Below are positions 39,385 through 46,799 of a stretch of 46,799 bases of DNA, piece after piece. Under the pieces are notes generated by a model. The model saw only the letters and a program-made list of their open reading frames with translations. It did no database searches and was not told the DNA's origin. Position numbers and translations under genes: made by a program. The DNA is from VRUE01 sp963727465 (GTDB lineage: Bacteria > Actinomycetota > Thermoleophilia > Solirubrobacterales > 70-9). Each line of letters starts with the position of its first letter. Position 1 is the first letter of the stretch. Where the stretch lies: the NCBI GenBank assembly GCA_963727465.1, contig CAVSGL010000011.1:1-46799 (forward strand), in the 5' to 3' direction.

Positions 39385-40425
39385 ATGGAGATGTCAAACG
39401 AGCAGTTGATCGCCGAGGCGATCGAAATCAACCACGCGGGGATCGGCAAGGAGAAGACGCTCGGCCGCTATCGGGATCACCTCGTCCACTTCGCCCACTA
39501 CCTGGCGAGCGCCCACGGCGCGACCTTCTACACTGCCAAGCGCAAGCACGTCCGGCTGTTCATGGGGCACCTTGAAAAGCACGGCGGCGCGCGCCCGCAT
39601 GAGTCGCGGCTGAGGTGCGAGTGGTGCAAGGTGAGGGGATACCCGGACGGGCGGGGCGCCGAAGGCTGGTCGGCCTCCTACCGGAAGAGCTACCTGTCGG
39701 CGATCAAGTTCCTCTACCGCCACTTTCAGGCCGAGGACGACCTCCCCGATCTCAACCCGGCGGCGCTTGAGGCGTCGCCGAAGATCATCCACAAACGCGG
39801 CTACACGCCGACGCGCGAGGACATCAAGCGGCTGTTGGAGGCGCCTGGGTCGCCAAGGGGACGGCTGCTGGCCCACTGGATGTTCTACGCACCATCGCGC
39901 CGCGCGACCTTCTCAGATGCGCGCTGGCCGGACATCGACCTGGAGCAGGGCACCTGGGAAGTCGTTGGCAAGAACGATCAGGTTGACATCTTCGCCCTGG
40001 CGCCGCCCCTGCTGCGCGAGCTGCGGCTGTACCGGCGTTGGCAGCTCTCCGAGGCAGAGCGCAACCCGGCGATTCGCGATGCGCTGAGCGACCCCGAGAC
40101 GGCCTACGTCCTGCTGACGAAGCACGGCAAGCGGACGAGCCCCCAGTGCGTGACCAAGATCGTCACCTGGCACGGCATCCGCGCCGGGGTCGGGCTGCGC
40201 AAGGCGACGGGCCGCTGCGATGCGGTCGGCGGGCAGACCTCGCGCGTGCCTCCGCACGCCTACCGCCGCGCCTGGGCGACGATTGCGCTGAACGATGAGG
40301 AACTGCCGATCGACGTAGTCTCAGAGGTGCTGCGCCACAAGGACATCGCCACGACTCGGCGCCACTATGCGCCTACGAAGTCGGATCGAGCCCGGGCGGC
40401 GCTGGTCAACATGCGAATCGCCTGA
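39385..40425 (+). CDS. Tyrosine recombinase/integrase
   Basis: The 346-residue protein has a SAM-like N-terminal core-binding domain (K-T-L-G-R-Y-R-D-H-L-V-H-F-A-H-Y-L) and a catalytic domain with the first Arg in Y-A-P-S-R-R-A-T-F-S-D-A-R-W, H-A-Y-R-R-A-W-A-T and H-K-D-I-A-T-T-R-R-H-Y with the nucleophilic Tyr. The ATG at 39385 has GAGGAG 6 bases upstream; the frame is open to a TTG at 39298. C-x2-C and a charged insert near residue 75 (C-E-W-C-K) are unusual. It lies next to tRNA-end fragments and is convergent with the relaxase, so it probably mobilises this island. Confidence 0.88.
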   Translation: MEMSNEQLIAEAIEINHAGIGKEKTLGRYRDHLVHFAHYLASAHGATFYTAKRKHVRLFMGHLEKHGGARPHESRLRCEWCKVRGYPDGRGAEGWSASYRKSYLSAIKFLYRHFQAEDDLPDLNPAALEASPKIIHKRGYTPTREDIKRLLEAPGSPRGRLLAHWMFYAPSRRATFSDARWPDIDLEQGTWEVVGKNDQVDIFALAPPLLRELRLYRRWQLSEAERNPAIRDALSDPETAYVLLTKHGKRTSPQCVTKIVTWHGIRAGVGLRKATGRCDAVGGQTSRVPPHAYRRAWATIALNDEELPIDVVSEVLRHKDIATTRRHYAPTKSDRARAALVNMRIA

Positions 40426-40426
40426 G

Positions 40427-43400
40427 TCAGCGCCCGATCGACAGTTCGCGCCCGATGCCGCGCTCGGCGCTGCGTTCGACGCCACCGCGGCCAAGGCGCC
40501 GCTGCGCCTCGGCAACGCGCCGCCGCACACGGGCCCGCTCGGCCCGCTCGGCGGCGCCTTTGGGCTGTTTGCCGAGCGCGTCGTCTTTGTCGGTGATGCC
40601 GTGGCGGCGCCGGTAGGTGGCGATCTCGTGCGCTCCCCTTCCCCACGCCAACGCCTTGTCGGGATCGTCCTTGGGGTAGGGGCCAAGGGCGTTGTAGATG
40701 GCGTCGGTGGGTTCGAGGCGAGCCTGCTGCACGTCGCGGCGGGCGAGCTGGTCGATCCGCTGATCGACCAAGACGGCTTCGAGCCGCCCGGCCGGATCGA
40801 GCGGCTTGGGCTCGGCCGCGAGCGTGGCTTCGGGCAGCCCGTCGCGCTCGGCGGTGCAGCGCCTGAGGCGATCGGCCTGGTTGGCCTCGGCTCGGCCGAG
40901 ACGGGCGAGCGTCTCGGCGGGCACCTCGCCCGCGGCCTCGACGGCCTCGCGCTCGCGCGCCAGGGCGGCGAGGCTCTTGGAGGCGTCCTCGATCTCGCCA
41001 TCGAGCTGATCGAGGCGAGCGAGGACGGGGTCCGTGGCGCGCCCGGCCTCGGCCAGATCGGCGCGCTGGCGCGCGAGCGCGGCCGGGCCTAGCTGCGCCA
41101 GCTCCTTGCGCAGGGCGATTTCGGCGGCGGCGTAGTCGCCTCCCTCGCGCTCAATCGCGCTGCGGATGTCGTGCAGGTCGTCTGAGACCTCGCGCCGCCC
41201 CGGCCCCGGTCGGGATCGACAAGCTCGGTGGAGGCGACGGCGTAGACGTTCGCCACCTCCCTGCCGCGGCTGATCGCGACGAGCTGCTGCTCAAGGTGCC
41301 CGCCGACATCGAGGAAGGGGTAGGCGCGGTCGAAGGTCTTGCCCTGGGCGCCGAAGCTGGTCAGCGCGTAGCCGTATTCGAGCGCGGGGGCGCCGTCAGC
41401 GGTGCGCCGATCGAGGTAGGCGGCGTCCAAGGTCACGACGCGCCCGTCGCCGCCGAGGTTGCGCAGCTCGACCGTGCGGGCGGCGGAGTCGGCGGCGCTG
41501 ACTTCCCAGCGCTCGCGGTTGGCGACCTCGGCGGAGTTGATCCGGGTGAGGACATGGTCGCCCGCAGCGAAGGGGCGCTCGCCGACGATCACCTCGGCCT
41601 CGCCGAGCGCGCCCTCAGAGCGGCGCAGCTCACGCGCGGCGTCGTTGAGATAATCGACGTCGCGGTTGCGGCGGGCGATCATCACGACATCGGTGCCGGT
41701 CGCGAAATCGTTGTGCCAGTCCAGAAGCTGCCCGCGTAAGGTCGATTCGAGGTCGTCGCCAACGATGACTCGCCCTTGGGAGCGCAGCAGGTCGAGCGCC
41801 TCCGAGCCGCGCCCGTCATGGACGAGCTTGACCAGCTCGCGATCCTCGGGCGGTTCTGACGGCGGACGTCTCAAGGGCGATCGGCTCGGCCGAGCGGGTC
41901 AATTGCCCGAGAGGCCGCCGGGGCCGATCGCGCCGATCTGGCGGGGATCGCCGATCGGCACGAGCTTCCGCCGCACTCGACGGTGAGGAAGCGCAGCGCG
42001 TCGAGGTCAGGGGTCGAGGTCAGCTCGACTCGTCAGCGAGGATGATCGTCCCCTGCGCCAGCGGCGTCTTCCTTCGGCGCGGCGGCGGTCGGTCGTTGCC
42101 AGGAGCCTGCGGATCGAGGTCGAGCGCACCCCGGCGTAGGCCAGCTCGGCGCTCGCGGTGCGCGCCGTGGCGCAGCCGATCACGGTGTGGCCGTGGGCCT
42201 GCCAGGCTTCGCGGGCTGCCTCAAGCGCCGTTGTCTTGCCGGTGCCGGGCAGGGCGCGACGGCGACGATCCGCTCGCCGCCGGTGGTCAGGCGGGCGACC
42301 ATCTCACGCTGGTCGGCGCCGAGGTAATGGTGGCGGTCGAGCACCGCCGCCAGGGTCTCGCCCGACACCAGGCCGACTCCGGCATCCGCCTCGCCGAGCG
42401 CGGTGTCGATGAAGCGCCGCTCCATCTCGGCGAGGCGGGGTGTCGTGTACTCGCTGAGGCTGAGCGCGCCGCCGGTCGCATACACGCAGACGACACCTCG
42501 CTGGCGAGCACGTGATCGACGGCGCCGACGAGGCTGGCGCGATCGGCCCCTTCGGGGAGCTGGTCGCAGAGCGCCCAGAGCAGTTCGCGGCGGTCGAAGT
42601 GCGAAGAGGTCCCCTCCAACTGCGCCAGGGCGGCGTCGATGTCCTCTGGGCTCACCGCGCGCGGCTCGCGGGGACTGGCATCGGCGATCATCTCACCGAT
42701 CCCCTCGGGCGTCACCCCGTGCGGCTCGGCCGCGGCGATCCACTCCTCGCGGCGCTCGTCTTCCTCCACCCCGTAGTCCTTCGCCTCGCGGGTCCGGTAG
42801 GCGGCGGTCTGGGCGGCCTCGGCGCTTGAGAGGCCGTGCTTGTCGAGCGACGCTTGATCTCCTAGGAGCGGGTGCTGAGCGCGTCGATCGCGCCGCGGTC
42901 GAAGCCCGCGAGATCGGCATGGCCGCGCGTCACCTCGCGAACCAAGCCCGAACTCGCGCAGGAACTCCGCCCGCAGGACGGCCTGAAAGACGACGCGGCC
43001 GACTTGCCGTGGGTCAAAGCGGCGAGCGTCCCTGGGGGCTGGCGAGGCTCAGCCACTTGCCGTCAGAGAGCGCGCGGGTGAGGTTGGAGATGACGACGTG
43101 CACGTGCAGGGCCGGGTCGCCCGCGCGGCTCATCCGGTGGCGGAAGGCCATGCCGACGAAGCCCGCCCCGGGCTCGATCCGCTCGCCGCCCTCGCCGCGC
43201 TGCACGCAGCAGGCTTCGCGCTCAAGGTGGGCGATCCCCTGGCGCACCGCCTCGCCCATGATCGCCACGACGCGCTCGCGCGTCGCCTCGTCACCCAGGG
43301 CGTAGAGGATCGAGACCGACTTCGGCGCGCTGAAACGCACGTCGTAGCCGAGCACCGGCTCGATCCGCTGTTCTGTGCCGTCGGGGCGCATCCGGTAGCG

Positions 43401-43697
43401 CGTCTCGGGCCGGTCGAGAAGCTGGGTGTCGCTGACGGGATCGCGACCGTCCAGGATCGCGCTATAGCTGTCGGGGTCGACCTGGCCGGCGAGGCCGAGC
43501 TTCTCGGCGAGCTCGCCGACCCACTCGCCCGGCGCCTCGCCGGGTTTGGTGTAGTAGTCCTCGCCGCCTTCGGCGACCGCGGCGAGCCAGTAGCCGGCGT
43601 TGCCGCGTTGGATTTTCGTGACCCCGACCACGGGGAGGGCGTCAGGGCCGGGCGCCCAGCGCCCCGGCCAATTGGGCGAACGGGTGTTCCCGTTCAT
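40427..43697 (-). pseudogene. MobF (TrwC/TraA-like) relaxase-helicase with multiple frameshifts
   Basis: Joining frames gives a protein of about 1,090 residues. The N-terminal relaxase has G-Y-D-V-R-F-S-A-P-K-S-V-S and the metal-binding H-V-H in P-A-L-H-V-H-V-V-I-S-N. The helicase has Walker A L-P-G-T-G-K-T-T-A (near 42245), a Walker B-like I-I-L-A-D-E-S (near 42040), G-D-P-R-Q-I-G-A-I and the late motif Y-A-L-T-S-F-G-A-Q-G-K-T. A charged coiled coil follows. Frame changes lie near 43030, 42955, 42855, 42490, 42255, 42060, 41990, 41900 and 41205. It would nick oriT and unwind DNA in conjugation. A GTG at 43631 is another start. Whether the breaks are real or errors is open. Confidence 0.85.
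43678..43695. promoter_or_regulatory. Palindrome at the relaxase start (possible SOS-type site)
   Basis: GAACGGG and CCCGTTC (43678-43684, 43689-43695) form a perfect inverted repeat, and GAACGGGTGTTC within it fits GAAC-N4-GTTC. It overlaps the relaxase start codon. One chance match to this 8-base core is expected in a window of this size, so support is limited. Confidence 0.3.
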
Positions 43698-43794
43698 AAT
43701 GTGTCGGCGGTCGGGGTTGGGGGTACTGCGAGCGCTTCGAGCTAGGGCAAAGCCTAACTCTCAGCGATCGGCTCGCTCAGGAATGCGCAGGCAT

Positions 43795-43847
43795 TCGAGC
43801 GAGGCAAAGCTCTCGTTTCTCGCTTGCGCTCGAATCGAGAGCTTTGC
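43795..43847. other. Interleaved inverted repeats upstream of the relaxase (oriT candidate 1)
   Basis: ATTCGAGCG (43795-43803) pairs with CGCTCGAAT (43827-43835), and GCAAAGCTCTCG (43804-43815) pairs with CGAGAGCTTTGC (43836-43847), both perfectly. The two pairs are interleaved, block X-Y then X'-Y'. Relaxase-binding sites at oriT are usually inverted repeats directly upstream of the relaxase gene, where this stands. Confidence 0.55.
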
Positions 43848-44035
43848 TGCGAGCTGGTCGCATCACGCAGGAACCACGGCAACCGCCAACCCCGGCCGCG
43901 GGCGAGGTCGGCTGCCGAGTTCTGCCTCAAACCTCACTCTCAAGCGGTGTGGCAGTGGATTGAGGGTCCACGGTTTCGTCCACACCTCAGGAGGCTGCCG
44001 GCAGGGTCCCCGCGCCCCGACCTACCCGCAGCAGT

Positions 44036-44109
44036 AGCGCCGGGAGGCCGGGAGTCAACCCCGAAGGGGTCGGGCGCGCAGCGCCCTTGACGCCCGGCCT
44101 CCCGGCGCT
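44036..44109. other. Cruciform-like repeat with two inner hairpins (oriT region)
   Basis: A 23-bp inverted repeat with one mismatch (44036-44058 with 44087-44109) encloses two perfect small hairpins, CCCC-GAA-GGGG and GGGCGC-GCA-GCGCCC. The four-way shape is unlike a simple terminator. It lies in the gap between the relaxase start and the HTH operon. Confidence 0.6.
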
Positions 44110-44168
44110 TCAATCGCAGGTAGGTCGGCGGAGCAGGGAGAGGGCGGGGCGATGCCTCTCGGCCGGTA

Positions 44169-44230
44169 GTGGTCACATGCTTCCCCGGCGGAACATGGGA
44201 GGTGATCCCGCCGGGGAAGCATGTGACCAC
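44169..44230. other. 23-bp perfect inverted repeat (oriT/terminator region)
   Basis: 44169-44191 is perfectly complementary to 44208-44230, with a 16-base loop that contains GGGAGGTGA. It stands 60 bases after the last gene of the HTH operon (minus strand), so it may end that transcript, or it may be part of a transfer or replication origin with the repeats at 43795 and 44036. Confidence 0.6.
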
Positions 44231-44291
44231 CTAGCGAATACGATAGGCGGCGAAGGCGCGGCACGAGCCAGGCGACTTGAACCGCGCCAGG

Positions 44292-44558
44292 TCATGCGCC
44301 GAAGACCTCGGCGGTGCGCAGGGTGGCGTGTGTCGGTTCCACGGCCTCGCCATTGAGGCGGAGCAGGCCATCGCGTCTCAATTCCTGAAGGCGATCGCCG
44401 ATCGCGATGCGGTCAGCCTCGTCGGGTCCGTTCGCCATCCGCAGAACCAGCTCGTCCACCGTTAGGCGCTCCGGGTGCAGGCTGACGATCTCCGAGAGGA
44501 TCGCCAGTTCGAGCCGCCGGTCGCGCTCGTACGGCGATCCGTCAGTCGCTTTGCTCAC
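44292..44558 (-). CDS. Small winged-helix-like protein of the HTH operon
   Basis: The 88-residue protein has one helical DNA-binding-like unit: R-R-L-E-L-A-I-L-S-E-I-V-S-L-H-P-E-R-L-T-V-D-E-L-V-L-R-M, then I-G-D-R-L-Q-E-L-R-R-D-G-L-L-R-L-N-G-E, which looks like a winged helix with its wing. It is the last of three genes; its start overlaps the XRE gene stop by 4 bases. It probably acts with the other two to control the element. Confidence 0.68.
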   Translation of the reverse strand: MSKATDGSPYERDRRLELAILSEIVSLHPERLTVDELVLRMANGPDEADRIAIGDRLQELRRDGLLRLNGEAVEPTHATLRTAEVFGA

Positions 44559-44833
44559 CGGCGCTCCCCGAACTCGAAGCCACCCTCGGCGCTCCAGCGC
44601 GTCTCGCCCAACAGCTCTCCGAGCGAGACGCCGAGCACAGCGGCCAGCTTGACGATTGTTCCCAGCCTCGGTTCTCGCAGACCCCGCTCAAGCAGGCTGG
44701 TCTCGGTGCGGTGCACACCGGCGCGGCGAGCGAGCTCTTCCTGCGAAAGCCCCGTTTCTTTCCGGCGAGTCTTCAGGCGCCCCGCAAACCGAATCGCAAC
44801 GGGGTTGTCGCGCCTGCGGCGATCGTCAGCCAC
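44555..44833 (-). CDS. XRE-family (Cro/CI) helix-turn-helix regulator
   Basis: The 92-residue protein has a classical XRE domain: F-A-G-R-L-K-T-R-R-K-E-T-G-L-S-Q-E-E-L-A-R-R-A-G-V-H-R-T-E-T-S-L-L-E-R-G-L-R-E-P-R-L-G-T-I-V-K-L-A-A-V-L-G-V-S-L-G-E-L-L. The GTG at 44833 has a GGAGGAGGG ribosome site and overlaps the preceding gene by 8 bases, so it is the middle gene of an operon. Such proteins commonly repress excision and transfer genes of integrative elements. Confidence 0.88.
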   Translation of the reverse strand: MADDRRRRDNPVAIRFAGRLKTRRKETGLSQEELARRAGVHRTETSLLERGLREPRLGTIVKLAAVLGVSLGELLGETRWSAEGGFEFGERR

Positions 44834-45143
44834 CGTTGCCCTCCTCCGTAACCAGGCGGTAGGGCACGTCGAAGCCGTCGGCCTGGGGCAGATCCTCGGG
44901 CGACCCGGCCTCAGCCACGCCAAGCCTCTCAAGGGCGCGTAGATGGTGATTCGCCTCCCACATCGTCACGTGCCCGTCGAGCACGTCAACCACCACCCGC
45001 GCCGAAAGCTCCTCTCCTGTCCGCCAGAGCGCTTCAACGACGAGTTCGCGCAGCGGGTGCTCACCCGCCTTCGGCGGCAGGGCGGCCCAGAACGTCTCGT
45101 TCTCGGCGCTCACACCGATCCCGATGAATCGCTCGGTCGCCAT
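44826..45143 (-). CDS. Winged-helix-like protein, first gene of the HTH operon
   Basis: The 105-residue protein has the order strand-helix-helix-strand: E-H-P-L-R-E-L-V-V-E-A-L-W-R-T-G-E-E-L-S-A-R-V-V-V-D-V-L-D-G-H-V-T-M-W-E-A-N-H-H-L-R-A-L-E-R-L-G-V-A-E. It looks like an ArsR-type or related winged helix, with low certainty. The ATG at 45143 follows a G-rich ribosome site. A promoter is predicted at 45213-45241. The gene lies between the 19-residue peptide gene and the XRE gene, all on the minus strand. Confidence 0.65.
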   Translation of the reverse strand: MATERFIGIGVSAENETFWAALPPKAGEHPLRELVVEALWRTGEELSARVVVDVLDGHVTMWEANHHLRALERLGVAEAGSPEDLPQADGFDVPYRLVTEEGNGG

Positions 45144-45212
45144 GCACCCACCGCCCTTCGGCAACTGAGCCCCAAACGGCGCTCCGGTGTTACGCCCTTT
45201 TCCATAGACGAA

Positions 45213-45241
45213 AAGCTAAGCGCGAGGTGTGACTTGATCAA
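45213..45241 (-). promoter_or_regulatory. Promoter of the HTH operon
   Basis: On the minus strand TTGATC (complement of 45236-45241) and TAGCTT (complement of 45213-45218) are 17 bases apart, close to the sigma-70 type consensus. The -10 is 69 bases before the ATG at 45143. Confidence 0.55.
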
Positions 45242-45295
45242 TTCGCGCTGTAATGACTAAAAGGGAGCTTGGCTCGGGATTGGGGACTGCGGGTT

Positions 45296-45342
45296 GCATG
45301 AGGCCGGGCGGAGCGACTCGGGCTCGTTTGCCCGGCCCATGC
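45296..45342 (-). terminator. Hairpin downstream of peptide copy 2
   Basis: GCATG-A-GGCCGGGC (45296-45309) pairs with GCCCGGCCCATGC (45330-45342) through 13 pairs with one bulged A. A small inner stem, GAGC/GCTC, is in the loop. It starts 17 bases after the stop of the 19-codon gene, like the hairpin at 4158-4190 behind copy 1, though the sequences are unrelated. Confidence 0.7.
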
Positions 45343-45359
45343 AGCCTGATCCCGCTTGG

Positions 45360-45419
45360 TTAGCCAGCCTTGTTGATGGAAACGACAGGCAGCGTCGTGC
45401 CGCATGCTGCGAGCTTCAT
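45360..45419 (-). CDS. 19-residue peptide gene, copy 2 (new family candidate)
   Basis: The gene encodes MKLAACGTTLPVVSINKAG, followed by TAA. GGGGAGGTGA ends 3 bases before the ATG. Against copy 1 (4216-4275) seven positions are identical (M1, K2, A4, P11, S14, K17, G19), and positions 3, 10, 12, 13 and 15 are conservative. Length is the same to the residue. It is divergent from the regulator at 45562, of the same family as the regulator next to copy 1, and is followed by a hairpin. Cys6 is not shared. It lies on the mobile island, so the system can move. Function is unknown. Confidence 0.75.
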   Translation of the reverse strand: MKLAACGTTLPVVSINKAG

Positions 45420-45445
45420 GGTTCACCTCCCCATTCCGATATGAA

Positions 45446-45468
45446 CTAATTTTCCTCAGTAAAACTAG
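45446..45468. promoter_or_regulatory. Operator candidate between peptide 2 and its regulator
   Basis: CTAATTTT (45446-45453) and AAAACTAG (45461-45468) form an inverted repeat with one mismatch around 7 bases, in an AT-rich patch. It lies 27 bases upstream of the peptide ATG and 93 bases before the regulator ATG, similar in placing to 4367-4394 at copy 1. Confidence 0.45.
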
Positions 45469-45561
45469 CCAGAGAGGTGATCGGGAACTACTACGGTTTC
45501 GTCTTGATATGCAGATAGACTTATTGCGTTCAATGAGGCAGGAGCGCTAGGAGAGCCCCGA

Positions 45562-46799
45562 ATGGCCGCCCGACTCGCGATGGGTGTTAACGCTCGGGAG
45601 CGATTGCGGCGCTTGTCGATCGTGTTCGCCGTCGCCCTCCGAATGAAGATCGTCATTGAGCTGTACATGCGCGAAATGAGCGCCAGGCAGTTCTACGAGG
45701 AGTTCGGGGGCGGGGCGCCCAGCCGTGTCAACCAGAATTTCACGCGCTTGGCTGACGAGGGCTGGCTGAGATACATCCGCAGCGAGGGGCCGGGGGGCAG
45801 CCGCCACGGGGCTGAAGAGCACTTCTACCGGGCAACGGAACTGCCCTTCATCGACAGCGAGAGCTGGGCGCTCGTCCCCTTTTCTGTGCGAGCGATCTCG
45901 ACCTGGAACTTCCTCAAGCAGGTCATGCCGAGATTGCAGGGCGATCTCGAATCTTCAGCGAAAGATGTGAGCCTCAGTCGTGAGCTGACCTGCACCAGCT
46001 TCTTGCTCGACGAGGAGGGCTGGAGACGCGCGGCGGCGGCCGTTAGCAGCCAGTTCGCGCGCCTCTTCGAGGAGCAAGAGGACGCCCGCCGCCGAGCCCT
46101 GCACAGTGGTGAGGAACTCATCCGCTCGGATGTGTTCCTGATTGCCTTCGAGTCTCCGGCTGGCGCCGTCCAGCCGACTTTTGCCGATCAGCTCTTGGAG
46201 TGCCAGCGAGAGCCGCTGGCCCCTTTTCCGCAACGACTCGCGCCGATTCTCCAAGATGATGTTCGATTGGAGATCATCTCCGAGTCGAACACGCGAGAAA
46301 TCAGCGTCACCCAGTTCCACCGCGAGTTCGGGGGAGCAAGCAGGCCGGCGATTGGCCGGCGATTCAGAGGGCTTGAGAGCGGCGCCTGGCTGGCCAAGGG
46401 CCGAAAGGCAACCGGCGGAGCACGACGCGGCGCCAGCGAGCAGTTCTTTCGAGCGACCAAACCGGCGATTCAGAGCTATGACCACAATGCCGGTTCACGC
46501 AGCCAACTCGCCAATACGGAGAGCTGGCAAGCGTTTAAGAACCTTGACGAGCTGGCGAAGGAGGCTTTGATCGTCGGCAGCTTCGACGTGCGTACCGACC
46601 GTTGTCTGAGCTGGTCGTTGATCCGCTTGGATCGACAAGGCTGGGGAAACATCGTCGCAGGCATTGAATCCGTGTCTCAGTTCATCTCCGAGGAGCAACG
46701 GCAGGCCAGGCTGCGGATGATCAAGTCCGGTGAGAAGCCGATCACGATGGCGGTTGGCCTCGGCGCATACGAAGCACCTACAGACGAGGCCAAGGCGCT
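45562..46799 (+). CDS. Tandem-duplicated winged-helix regulator (R3), runs off the window
   Basis: The frame is open for 412 codons to the window edge. It contains two full copies of the R1/R2 architecture. Module 1 (about residues 15-200) has R-M-K-I-V-I-E-L-Y, S-R-H-G-A-E-E-H-F-Y-R-A-T and S-F-L-L-D-E-E-G-W. Module 2 (about 225-412) has D-V-R-L-E-I-I-S-E-S, R-R-G-A-S-E-Q-F-F-R-A-T and S-L-I-R-L-D-R-Q-G-W, followed by M-A-V-G-L-G-A-Y-E-A-P like the A-M-V-G-Y-E-V-P of R2. One chain therefore carries two DNA-binding heads. The ATG at 45562 is preceded by GGAGAG. It is divergent from the 19-residue peptide gene. Confidence 0.85.
   Translation, partial: MAARLAMGVNARERLRRLSIVFAVALRMKIVIELYMREMSARQFYEEFGGGAPSRVNQNFTRLADEGWLRYIRSEGPGGSRHGAEEHFYRATELPFIDSESWALVPFSVRAISTWNFLKQVMPRLQGDLESSAKDVSLSRELTCTSFLLDEEGWRRAAAAVSSQFARLFEEQEDARRRALHSGEELIRSDVFLIAFESPAGAVQPTFADQLLECQREPLAPFPQRLAPILQDDVRLEIISESNTREISVTQFHREFGGASRPAIGRRFRGLESGAWLAKGRKATGGARRGASEQFFRATKPAIQSYDHNAGSRSQLANTESWQAFKNLDELAKEALIVGSFDVRTDRCLSWSLIRLDRQGWGNIVAGIESVSQFISEEQRQARLRMIKSGEKPITMAVGLGAYEAPTDEAKA

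Larger units (their letters stand above)
43698..44291. other. Non-coding region between relaxase and HTH operon
   Basis: About 590 bases have no credible gene; the open frames here follow the repeats. The region contains three large inverted repeats (43795-43847, 44036-44109, 44169-44230). Position and density of structure fit an origin of transfer or of replication. Confidence 0.6.

Noticed and set aside
39087..39575. 162-codon plus-strand frame across the second tRNA-end fragment
   Set aside because: It begins in the tRNA-like fragment with the usual G-L-E-P-A shadow and overlaps the recombinase start in another frame.
43698..44291. CRISPR array in the repeat-rich non-coding region
   Set aside because: The repeats are inverted pairs, not regularly spaced direct repeats, and no cas genes are in the window.

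Overview
This is a high-GC actinobacterial chromosome segment. It most resembles the deep-branching Thermoleophilia/Solirubrobacterales: GTG and TTG starts are common, it carries a metal-independent FolE2, an Rv2578c-type radical SAM gene under an actinobacterial SOS box, YrbE-type permeases and many TetR regulators. The assignment rests on gene content only.

Left end (1-410): the N-terminal part of a tyrosine integrase points at the 3' end of an intact tRNA-Thr(CGT), so an integrated element lies to the left. From 460 to 30,470 the sequence is ordinary, intact chromosome. In order it holds a TMEM175 channel, a lipoprotein, a ThiF/MccB-like E1 enzyme, two paralogous winged-helix regulators, UDGb, an MMPL exporter, pgsA, folE2, the primary sigma factor, tRNA-Tyr(GTA), an AAA ATPase, SDR, a MerR/TetR/TetR/TetR cluster, dCTP deaminase, an MFS exporter, ytoQ, the SOS-controlled radical SAM gene, an ATP-dependent DNA ligase, a complete oligopeptide ABC importer operon, an MFS exporter and an HD-GYP phosphodiesterase. 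From 30,549 to 32,840 three consecutive genes (alcohol dehydrogenase, secreted CxC protein, GntR) each carry frameshifts. An orphan YrbE pair, PCD, ArfB and small genes follow.

Right end (about 36,500-46,799) is an accessory island: an Abi/HEPN gene behind a structured RNA candidate, two tRNA 3'-end fragments (tRNA-Val(CAC) and a related one), a GNAT gene, a tyrosine recombinase, a frameshifted MobF (TrwC-like) relaxase-helicase, a roughly 590-base non-coding region with very long inverted repeats (oriT candidate), a three-gene HTH operon, and a regulator running off the window.

The most striking observation is an apparently undescribed micro-gene family. Two 19-codon genes, MKIATSQAVVPMLSVHKFG (4216-4275, minus) and MKLAACGTTLPVVSINKAG (45360-45419, minus), have the same length, share 7 identical positions plus several conservative ones, have strong Shine-Dalgarno sequences, are followed by hairpins, and are each divergent from a member of the same winged-helix regulator family. 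A third regulator of that family is divergent from the ThiF/MccB-like E1 enzyme. I propose a peptide-regulator system, possibly with peptide modification; one copy is chromosomal and one is on the mobile island.
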